Assembly: GCF_020497125.1 (NCBI RefSeq)
Contig: NC_059082.1
Coordinates: 30,092,965-30,156,964 of the forward strand
Length of the DNA: 64,000 bases
Reading direction: 5' to 3'
Source: Mauremys mutica
Taxonomy: Eukaryota; Chordata; Testudines; Geoemydidae
The notes under the pieces were generated by a model. That model did no database searches. It saw only the letters and a list, made by a program, of their open reading frames with translations, and was not told where the DNA came from. The stretch's first letter is position 1. Each line of letters begins with the position of its first letter. Shown in pieces: positions 48,101 to 60,100 of the stretch. The translations under genes and the position numbers were made by a program.

Positions 48101-51100
48101 AAAATTGAATGACATCGTCATAATCCTTTCGGGGAAAAAAATTAGTGCACATCCTTTCCCCTTTTAATGAAACCTAAATAACTCCTGTGTCCTTACATTT
48201 ATGAATTATGTTTCACCAGCGTGCTAAAGACAGAGATAATAAGATAGCAGGGAAGCATTTCCTCTTCTACTGCTGTCAGTTCAATAGCTTTTTTTGTTCT
48301 GAAAATTAAATTAATTCAGAGGAGGTAAATGAAGAATTTATAGCATGAATGCTCAGACGTGTCCATTACAAACAACAATAGGGATTTAAAATAAGTTAAT
48401 TTTAAGCTTCAGTTGAGCTTAGTATAAGATTTTCATAATTATATGCACAAGTTTATAGAATTTAAAGGCCAGCTACACACCACTAACCTGTACATTATTT
48501 CTGTATTATTCAGAGCTTCACATTTAATAAAATAGAAATGGAAATAGAAATGAGGATGTAAAAAACCTGTCTAAACATAATAAAGAACTAATATATTTAT
48601 TCCTAAAGCCCAAATACCTATAGAAAGGTGAAGAGTCTTAGCTGCCTCCGAGTGGAGGGAGATGTGATCAAGTGTTAAGCCACAAGAGTGGGAGCCAGTA
48701 ACTCCCAAGTTTTATTCCATCTCTGATATTCCATCCTTCTGTGATGTTGGGTAGATCATTTTGCCAGGGCCGGCTCTAGGTTTTTTGCCACCCCAAGCAA
48801 AAAAAAATTGGCTCCCCCCCGCTGCCCCAGCCCTGGGCTCTGCCTCCCATCTGCACCCCCTGCCACCCCAGCCCTGGGCTCTCCCCCCAAACACACCCCG
48901 TGCTGCCCCAGCTCTGGGCTCCCCCTTTTCCCCCCACCATTGCCCTCCCACCCACACACCCCCTGCCGCCCAGCCCTGGGTCACCGGTAACTTGATCCAA
49001 GGGCGGGTCATTCAGCAAGAATTTTGGATGTGCACAGAACACAGACAAGATTGGTTCCCATATGGTTACAGAACTGCAGTAAAGTGGAACAATTTTCAGC
49101 TTGTGTGATTGGAGGATATCTGGATGCATATTATAAGACTGTCCTCCATAAATCAGGAAAAGTTGAGGTGCCTTTATTATTCTTTTGTTCCACTCTTTGT
49201 TTCTATGGGGAATTTGCCAATGCAATATCACTGTCTTCCTTTTAAACAAATAAAACTAAAAAAAAAGGCAATGGCTATTGAAAATAGCAATTCCAGTCTT
49301 AAAAACCACTGGGAAGCATTTCTTGCTCAATTTTATCTTATTTTTTCTACAGCAAATTACCGTGGATCAGTATATTTGATTTGGGAGAAATGAAGTAACA
49401 CCTGCCCAAATTGAGCTTGAGTGCTCCTGAATTTTGAGGTGTTCAAATCTGGAAGGCAGGTGCTAGATTCCCTTTCTGAATATTAGCTAAATCTGGAAAG
49501 GAAAAGTCAATTTCTGCTTCCATGGCTCAGAAGTGAAATCCTCCTACGTGCCTGGTACTGTATCTAAAACTGCCTAGGTCCAGAGCCTCCCCTCCCTTAC
49601 TTTTCATTTTAAATTCTAGTGGGATCCACATACCTCCCTTGCTAGGCTTCAGATAGAGATAGAGAGGTGCACTGTCCATTTAGTCCACCCAATTCCAAAA
49701 AACATAGAGCCGCTCCTGATGAGAGGCTTAGAGAAGGAAGGATCTCATAATTAGGAATAGTGGTTTGCTACAGTGGTTCACGGATTTTGCCATTTCTCTG
49801 GGTTCTGGGGGTTTTACGGGAGGTGGGGGATAGAGAAGTTCCCGAGTTTGCACAGCTTGTTTAAGAGGCATCTATACAGCAATACTGCTCCTGCTGCCTT
49901 TGCGGGGGATGAAGTCTGTGCAAAGAATAAGAGATATTAAGTATATTTAGAATATAGAGGTAAACTATAAATATTAATTAATGTTGTAACATGGTCCTCA
50001 GATCTGTGAGATGTTCAGCTTTGCCACACAAGGCCTTAGGCCTGAAACTGATTTGCATGACTAGTTGACTGAAAAATAATCCTGTACCAGCGAAGTGTAA
50101 AATTGCAGTAGAATATATGTTAAATACCGATGTTCTGGAAACTATGCAATAATAGACTGGAAACTATGGCACAATGTACCAGTTAATATCACAAGATGCC
50201 CAATAATAACATTTTGGGGAATTCTGTAATAACCTCAAGTTGCTATGGTACATAAATATTAATGAGAATAAGGGGTATTAAGGGGATACCCAGTAAGAGA
50301 TGGAGCACCGCTAAATTAATCGAATATGGAAGTATGGATAAGGAAAAAGATGTTGGACCCTTTATGCATATCTATGAGCATTAGCAGGCATAAGCATATC
50401 TCAGGATAAAAAGTTGTTGTCCAGCCTGTGTGCTGAGGTGGGAGTGGGAAAACACAGGGGGAAGACACCAGAATGACAACCATGGTTAATGAGGACAATG
50501 AAGATAATGACTGACACTCCAAGGTCCCCCAGCAGGAGATGTGAGTGATGCCAGTCCTAGGGCTTAATACTATCTCTCTATCTGGTCTTGTATTTCAGTG
50601 TTGGTGGGATTGTTTATCTGCTTAGTGGATTTATCAATAAAGGAACGTGTGATAAATTGCAATCATTTCTCATGTGCTTCTAGGGTCTCTAAGGGTACAT
50701 CTATACTACCCGCCGGATCGGCAGGTAGTGTTCAATGTATCGGGGATCGATTTATTGCGTCTAGACGAATCGATCCCTGAATCAACGCCTGTACTCCACC
50801 TCGGCAGGAGGAGTAAGCGGAGTTGATGGGGGAGCCTCAGTGGTTGACTCACCGCCATGAGGACGGAAAGGTAAGTCGAACTAAGATACTTCGACTTCGC
50901 TGAAGTTGTGCATCTTAGTTTGAAACAGCCCCCCTCCCCCCCGCAGTGTAGCCCAGGCCTCATTCTAATGATACTGATTAATATTCCTGATACTGGAGCC
51001 CTCAGGAGACTGAATATTTATTGACCACGGCAGTCCAAGAGATTGAATGATTATTTATTGATTAAAATTGATTAATCTCCAATCCATACTAAGTCTCCAG

Positions 51101-54100
51101 GTTGGAGAATAATACTGAAGATCTGTGCAGGGGAAGTGATTCAGTACTGGTCTAGGTCTCGATTCTACACTATTGAAGGCTATAGGAGCTTTGACATTGA
51201 TTTCAGTAGGTGCAAATTCAGATCTTTGACTCAAAAGAGTCAAGACAAATTCAAAAGTCAGAATTATTACTGATTCACCTATAATAATTAGGTTGATATT
51301 CTCTTCCAAATACTGACCATTCCCATTTCTGCTTAGCTTGCTAAGAATGCTTGAGTTTTAAGAATATTGCAGTATAATTGAATTGCCAGGCCCTGGGACA
51401 GGGGTTGTAAATGGTTTAAGCCATTACTTAAATAATTTTAAACACTTTTTGTTGTAAAATAAATATTTTTATTAAAACAGAAACAGGTCATTAGACTTAT
51501 GAACAGAAAATAACACAAACATATGGTCTGTCTGTGTGAATGTCTAGGGCCTCCTCAGCTGACTGCAAAGATAATCAGAGGAAACTACAGCATGAGAAAA
51601 AGGGCTTAAATTAGAATTACAAACTCCAGCAAGGGCACCCACTTTCAGGCTTCCAGCTCATCAGCCGTTACCACTCTTGGGCAGAACCCTGTGTCTTTTT
51701 CCCTCCTGACGGGTTTTCCAAGCTGCACAGTTCCCTGACTAAATTATGAAGTCCCCAGTAAGGCAGAGTGCCTAAATAGGCCTGCTTTGCTTTTATCCAC
51801 AGAGGCTATTAACAGAGCAGTGTGGTCTTTATTCTTACAAATGTAAGCAGAGTCAGGACGAGCTCTACCCTGACATCTGGTAGTGAATTATGGCGAGTTG
51901 TGGAAAAGAACTTCAGGGGCTGATCTTGTTTGCATAAGCACACCCACCCCGCCTAGCATAAACCCACAGCAGCCCAAATGGTCACTTTGGCTGCTGTAGG
52001 ATCCCCAGTTTCTCTGTTATTGGGGCAGGAAGAATAAAGTGTTGTTACCCTGATTATGTGAATCAAGGACAATGAAACTGTTTTATGACAGAGGGACTCG
52101 CCTTCAACTAAGTAGCACTCACTAGACAAGGGCCATGGGTTCCAAAACCTAGTGAATTTAGAGAGGCTGGGGACAGGTATTTGTACTTGATGGTATGGGC
52201 CCCTTTTGAGGGCTTGAAATACCAACTGTGCCGCCTCCTCCCCTCTCTACTGTGCACTATCAGAGCTCATTTTAATTCCATTAGGAATCTAGTTACAGGC
52301 TGCTGAGCTGAAATCAGTTTGGGCCAATGGTGCACCCATTGCCCATTGCACTGAGGCTCCCCTACTACAAGCTGAAATCATTGAGTGCTGTGGGGGGCCT
52401 GAAGAGACGTTGCAGAGCACAGCAGTTTGCAGGATGACTGGAACGGCTCGTGGGACAGCTGGTGGAGCAGAGCAATTTGCGGGACCACTGGAGTGGCTCG
52501 TGGGACAGCTGGTGGAGCGGAGAGGCTGGTGGAGTGGAGCTGTTCACGGAACGGCTGGAGCGGCTCACGGGATGGCTGGTGGAGCGGAGCAGCTCCCGGG
52601 GACGGCTGCGGCAGAACCCCATGGAGATGCAGGGCAGTTGGCCTTGTACCATGTAAGGTGCCCCTTAACCCTGCTGCGTTCCGAACCCCCCCGGGCTGGG
52701 AGGTAAAACTCTGCAGATAAACTTTTTAAAGTCTGCACTGACCAGGGACAGAGACTTTCGGGTTGTTGGACTTTTGGGTGATTTTTGGGTTGCTGGACTT
52801 AAGACCCTGAGGGGAAAAGGATACTGCCAAACTTACTTGGGGGCGGGGTTTGTGTTATGAATCCTGTTTGTGGTGTTTCCCTAACATAATGCCGCATTGT
52901 TTCCCTCCTTTATTAAAAGGATTTTGCTAAACTCAGACTCTGTGCTTGCGAGAGGGGAAGTATTGCCTCTTAGAGGCGCCCGGGCGGTGGTATGTAATTG
53001 TCCCAAGTCACTGGGTGGGGGCTTGAGCCAGTTTTGCATTGTGTTATTGAAACAGAACCCCTAGATACTGAACCTGGCCCTTGTTGCTACCAGCTCAGAT
53101 GGGCAGAAGGGTTACACAAAGAAGACATTAAAAGCAGTAAAAGAACATACACACATGCTAATAAGCTTATCAGAGATCACCTCAACTCCAACAAAGGCTG
53201 ATGAACACTCCTTCAAACCCCTCAAAGGGTTCTTCTGTGGTCACAAGTTCATAACTGCCTTGGCTCAAAACAGCAACCAAAGTTAATCTGTGAGTCACTC
53301 TTTTATCCAGTTTGGGTCTTTCTGATCTGTCCTCATATAACAAGCACTCAACAGACAAAAGGTGCGCTCCTTCTTATATTTGCATACATCACCCCCTCAA
53401 GACTTCCTTAACTTTCAGGGCAGGTCTATTCTAGAAGTGCTACAAGATTGGCACAGCTGCACATCTGTAGCATGTCTGGTGAAGATGCTCTATGCCGAAG
53501 GGAGAGCGCTCTCCTGTTGGCATAATTACTCCACCTCCGTGAGAGGCAGAAGTTATGTCAGCAGGAGATCGTCTCCCATCAACATTGCACCAGTATGGGC
53601 ATGCTTAGGTCGCTGTAACTTTTGTCACTCAGGGGGGGTGTCTTTTCCACAAACCTGAGCAATGTAAGTTAGATCGACAAGCAGTAAAGTAGACCTGCCC
53701 TAAAAGTTCATTCCTATCTGGCCCATTGTTTAGAAGAATCTTCTGAAGCTCACAACACTTCCCAGGGCTTCCATTAGTCATGTTTCCTAAAGAAGTCCCA
53801 TACAATCCCACAATAATGCATAAACATTTGCCTTTTTAGTACAATTAACTCCTAAAATACTTAAACTTAATTCAGTAAAGTTTGTCCATGATATTGCAGG
53901 AAATTGCACATCCTGATACATAAAATGGCTTGCTAAAAAGTTAATCTGTTGACAGTGGGTGCTGGAATTTTTTTGGGGGGCAGGGCGCTACACTGCAGGG
54001 TAGTGGCATGGCATATCTCCAGTCACTAGACTACTGGTGCCAGAATGAGATAAAAGTATGTATACATTAAACCAGTGGTTATATTTTATGCCAGTTTGCT

Positions 54101-57100
54101 TTAGACAGTGTCAAAGCTCCCAATGCCTCAAGGCCAAGCTTGAGTATCAGAAGCCTTTGATGTATTCTCAACTTCTTCACACCCTCAAATGCACAATTCT
54201 GCTATGAAATTGTGCCACGGATGCACTGAGGCTTTGGATGTTTTTTAGAACATACAGAATAACTTGGTTTACGTATTTTCCATATTATGTATTCTTTGGC
54301 TTGTTCTACACTTAAACAACTCAGGTTAACATAGTTACGATGCTAAAGGGTGTGGAAAAATTCATGCCACTGACCGCCATAGCTTGGCCAACCTAAGCCC
54401 TGGTTTTGACACCCTTATGATGGAAGAATGCTTCTGTCAACCTAGCCCCTATCTCACAGGGAGGTGAAGTTCCTACAGCAACAGAAAAACCTCTTTCATG
54501 GCTGTAGCCTGCATCTACGCTACTGGGTTACAGTGGCATAGCTATCGTGCTATAGCTATGCCGCTGTAGCATCCATGGTGTAAACATGGCCTTTATAGTC
54601 TAAAGCAGGTACGTTTGCTTTCTTCTGGTGACTGGTTTTTTGGTCTCTGGGATAGATTTTTTTAGTCAGACAAATGTCTCTCCATTGACTTTAACTGAAT
54701 TATTCTTGATTTACTCCACTGTATATAAGAGAAGAACCAGGCTCTCTGCTTGTGTAGCCCAGAGCTATTTTGACTGAAACATTTTTCCTGGTTGAAATTT
54801 GCAAATGCTGACCATGTTTAGATAAATTCTTACGTGAAATTTATTTTTCTTTCTTCTAATGCAGTCAGCATCACTGTCCAAGGGGTATTTTGAAGACCTA
54901 CTTTTTAAATGTACCCATCTAAAGGTGTCATGTTTCTAGGGATGGTTCAGAGACATTGCCCTTGAAAGAAAATTCTGTGGATCCTGTTTTCATGTATTTC
55001 TTTGTCATCTTCCCCATTTCACTGAGATTATAGAATGCATGCTATGTCACTTTAAAAAAATAATTCTTCATGATTCTAAGCAGTATCTATTTGGACTAGC
55101 TATTCAATTAAATTCATTATATTGGTGTTCAATGACCACCAGTAGAGTGTTCAGCAGAATTCAGACACACACAAAATAGCTCCCTCTACGAGCAGACAAA
55201 ACAATTTAAAAAGCTGGGGGGGCTGATGCAGCATCCATCATAAAATTAAGTCAGCACATACTTAATTACAACACATTACAAAAATAAAATATCTGATCCT
55301 GCACCATTGAAGTCAATGGGAGCTGCATAACCAATTTAATGGTTACATCAAACACATGCAGAGCCCCATTGAACCCAATAATAATACATGTGAGAGAGGT
55401 TATACATGAGAGTCACAGTTACAGGACGGTGCCCTTAGGCACAATTCTCAAGTATGCTTGAGGAAAGCTATCTTAAAACTCCAGAAGAAGGAAGGTCCTC
55501 ATGTGGATGCCACTAGTATATCCAACACCATCTCCCAGTCCCTGAGGACAGCAGATATAGTGCATGGGTTAGTTATTCCTAAACACCAGCAATCTCCAAG
55601 TGCCATTAACAAGCTAGCACAATTTACACAGCCTTTGGGCTTCTGTAATTTATACTGGGGATTGCTCCAGCCGACCCCAGAATTCAGGGAATTAGAAAGT
55701 TTGTACTATCCCATAAGGTGGACTGAGTGCTCCTAGGTATCTTAGCTGCCTGTCTCATACTAATCACCAGACAGCACTTCGCTTCTTCTTTGATAGTTCC
55801 TGTTTGAGATCATTTAGCTTTGGTACCATAATCGAGATCAAACCGTCTTTAACTTTTCAGAGAGAAAGGAGTCATGTCTCCACATAAGGGAAGGAAGAGA
55901 AGTTTACATGTAACCTCCAAGCTGAGCATTAAAGTAGGCATTATAGTTCATGTTTGCCCCATCAGGATTAACACCCTTTATTTTTCACAAGAAAACAGAA
56001 GATTCTAACCAAGACAAGATCCAATTTTAAGAGTTATTTGAACAATCTGTACATTCCAGAAAATCCTATTCATATAGTAAATACATCCACATTTTTTTTA
56101 TTTTGCTTAATATTAAAACCAACCAACTGATCTAACACTCTTGCACTGACAACTTGGAGGAGTTCTTTATTTTATTTACAAATAGAAAGTTGTCTACATT
56201 TAACAACATAGCTAACAAAAAACCACTGCAAAAGTTTATTAATGTCGAAACTACACATGAAAATAAGAAAAAAATGTGGGTCTGTAGCACATTTCATCTG
56301 TGGAAAGTGGGGAAGTTTGCTTGTAAGATGCATTAATTCTACATATCTAAGAAAAATGATGTCCTGAAGTGATCCTTCAAGGAGCTCTCTGTGGATAGCA
56401 TCCTGCACCTACAGGGATTTCCCTACACTCCCCTGAATTTACCCAACCTCCCAGTTTTGTAAACTAGTTACATGCAGTGTTGCAAATTTAGTGATTGTTT
56501 GGAAATTTGAACTGAAATTGAAACATTAATACACACTTTAAAAGCATATAAAGAGTATGATAAAATATGTGTATCTGAAAAAGTACAATAGATTTGAAAA
56601 GTATGAACATAGACTTGCTTTCTTATACAGCTTTTGTTTTTATGACAATGTCAGTGCATTCATTTTGGTGATGTTGGCCGACCTAATAATTTCAAATTAT
56701 GATTTGTAAGCAAAGTCTAAATGAGCTCTCCCTGAAGCTAGTGATGAGCTTGGGGCTGGGGGGAAAGGCTTCAGGACCCAGATTGTATTTACATTCACAC
56801 CTAATCTACCTAGGTATCCAGCTGTCATAGGTTTATTCCCCACTCTGAACTTTAGCGTTCACAAGATGGGGACCTGCATGGACTCCTCTAAACTAAAATC
56901 CTAGTTTAGATCTGGTTCTCGCTGCCACCAGCCAGTTTGTTAGTGTCTGGCACACTCCCTGTTCCCCCAAACTTTCCCTGGGGAACACAGATCCAAACTC
57001 CTTGAATCTCAACACAAAGGGAAATAACCTATTTCCCCCACCTCCTTCCCCCATCCCCTCTCCTAGTCCTTAGGAGAGACTGTTTGATTCAGTGAGTTTG

Positions 57101-60100
57101 AATCAAACAAAGAGGGATTCACTTTTCCCCCCTCCCCTTCCCCTGAAAATCCAAACAAGGGAAGAAATCAATCAAGTTCTAAAAAAGAAAAGATTTTATT
57201 AAAAGAAAGAAAGAAAGTACACTATCTCTGTAACACCAGGATGAAAAATATACAGGGTCTAGCTATAAACCTGGAGAGGCTCCCCCCCCACCCCCCTTCT
57301 CAGAATAATCAAAGTAACAGCAAACAGAAATAAAGATATTTCTTCAGCAAACACACAATTGCAAATGTAGAAAGTAATTTTAAGACTAGACCGCCTTTCT
57401 AATACTCACTATACTGAACAGAAGAAAATACTTCAGGAAAACTTGGAGAACTTGAAGATATTTCTGGCCTCTCCTAGATCCAAAAAGAGAACGGCAACTT
57501 AAACAAAGAACACAGACAAAGACTTCCCTCCACAGAGATTTGAAATTATCTTGTCCCTTGATTGGTGTTCCTCAGGTTACTGCGCTTGTTAACCCTTTAC
57601 AGGTAAAAGAGACCTTAACCGTTACTATCTGTTTATGACACCAGCAAACAGAGCTGCATTGCCCAAGTGATAGATTTTGGCTGGGGTTGGGTTACAAATC
57701 ACTTGAATGCACGGGGATGGGGGGGGGGAAATGAAATGTTGTTACTCTTATTGTTTGTATGAGTAAAGGGCAGTAGAACTGTACTTAGCCTGTGCTGATT
57801 GAGGGCATCAAGAGAGAAGGTGGGGACAGGTGTTTTGCTTGATGGTCTGCCTGAGTCACAAGTACTATTTGACGTGCCCCTCTCCACTGTGTAAAGACAG
57901 AGCTGATTAGGCTTCATAGATAGTCTATTGTTTTGTTAAGTGACCACTGCAGCTGAAATCACTGATAATCAGGTCTAAGTGCTTAGACCTGCTGTGGGAC
58001 AGTGTTTCTGTGGAAGAGATGGCCCAGTCTGCACTAGCAGCGAGGTTCCCCACACTGAGAGCGCAGCTGAAAATCATTGAGAGCTGGGTGGAACCTCAAG
58101 AGACCAACTCGCAGAGGTCACAGTGGCAGCAGAAGGTGACGGTGCAGGGCCATTGGCAACAGAGCGATGGAGTGAATGGTAGCACAAACGAACAACAGTG
58201 GCCAGAGCGAACATTGAGCAGCTGAGGAACGAGCATGGTGCCTGCTTGCCCCCCACCTGGGAGGTGAACTCATGTGAAAGAACCTTTGAACTCTAAGTCT
58301 CCACTGATCAAGGACAACACCAGTGAGTGTTAATGATGCGGTTAAGAATGCTGGAGACACAATACAGTTCATGCAAACAAACATGGCTGTGGCATCATAC
58401 TTTCTATTTAAGCAAGAGATATCACATACTACAAACTGGAGGCCAATGTCAAGTGTGTTGTCACTTGTTCATCCTGAAGTTGAACACTGGTTCTGAACAA
58501 GACCAGCAAATGCTCACTATCCTTCTGCAAGAAACTCAGCTGACTGGCTAGAAGCATGTGGTGCAACAGTGAAAGACTCAACAGTTGAAAAAGTGAAGAA
58601 CTCTCTCCCCACAATCAAAAAATTCGCATACATGGCTGATGAATGCACCAGTGCAAATGGGCATCAAGTAGTACGTCATTGTGTATGTTATCTTGATGTC
58701 AGTGGTAGGCCAGTATATGCATTTCTAGATGTTCAAGGTATAGAAGACACATTGGCTCCATCTGTGACAACCCACATCTTAGAGTTAAATGCTTGTCAAT
58801 TGGACCCCAAACAGATGGCTGCTTGTGCATTTGATGGAACTGCAAACTTCTCTGGAACACATGGTAGAGTACAAGCTTTGCTCAGAGAAAAGTGTAACCC
58901 TAATCTCTCCTATACACACTACAGAGGCCATCTACTCCAACTAGTGTTAGTACAAGCTGCAGACTCTTCTAAAGACATTTAGATGCTCTCTTGACATTTA
59001 GAGCATCTCAGGTGCTCTCTTGGGGGCCAGGACGCGGGCACCGCATTGGGGACCACTGGAATAGAGAGTTTGAACACAGAGTGGAATATCATACGACAAA
59101 TGAAGATTTGACTTCTCCTTCTTTTTTATCATCACTAGTGGCTCAACCCGATCTTTATGCTATGTTTCCTGGAATGAAAGAAGTAGGAATTCATCTCTTG
59201 CTACTCTCAGTCACAACAGCTACAATTGAACGTTCTTTTTCATCATTGAATAGAATTTTGTGTTCTTAATGACATCGACTTCTGCCTGATCATGTGAATG
59301 AACTAATGAGCATACCAATTGAAGGAATGGAAGTACTGGACCCACGAGAAGCCAACAAAGATGAACGAATTGCATTCAAGAAGTTCATTAACAGAGTTGT
59401 GCAAAATTATAACAAGAAACCAAGAAGGATGTAGATGTAGTGCTTCATAGAAGGCTTGAGTAGCCAACTTTAATGTGTGATGATTTTAAAACATGAGTCA
59501 AATCTAATAAAAAAGTCATTAAACATTTTTCAGTTTTTACTATGGTGCCATACACCCCACCTTCACCCTCACGGTCTTACCCCTCATTAGTCCTGACCCC
59601 TTGTGTAAATTCAAACACCCCCCCCTAATTTCAATTCCTGGGGAAAACACTGTACACCTATTAAAAACAAGAGGGCTCTATGCAGAGATCTGACCATGCA
59701 CAGCAGCTTGAAGGATCAGAATCTAAAACTGCAATACTCCACAGCCCAGCAGTTTGAATTATTAGGATCACACACTAAATAAATAAAATTAGAGTACAGA
59801 AATACTTGTCACACACAATTTCATGACTTCTCACAATGAATTAAAATAAGAAATTCTCATCTGTCAATATCAATAGCTTTCACAAGGCTACAACTATTTT
59901 ACAGAAAGGGAAACTGAGTCACAGAAGCTAAGTGACTTACCAAGCATCACACAAATCTATGTCAGAGTCAAAAAAAAAATACACGCCAGGATTCTTGGCT
60001 AAGTCCCATGTCCCATCCACTGAGTCCCTACCGAGAAGCCACTTAGCATGAACAATCACCCATTTGCGCTCACCTACTCAGCATGTGTAATCTGCACCTT

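Noticed and set aside
48097..48121. In-frame ATG upstream of MCEE exon 2 as the start of MCEE
   Set aside because: It lies in the polypyrimidine/acceptor region (ttttacag). The upstream CpG-island exon gives a better start, matching phase and the expected length.
48768..49718. A single hAT element from 48768 to 49718
   Set aside because: The ends are similar inverted sequences but the flanking octamers differ. More likely two separate repeat fragments.
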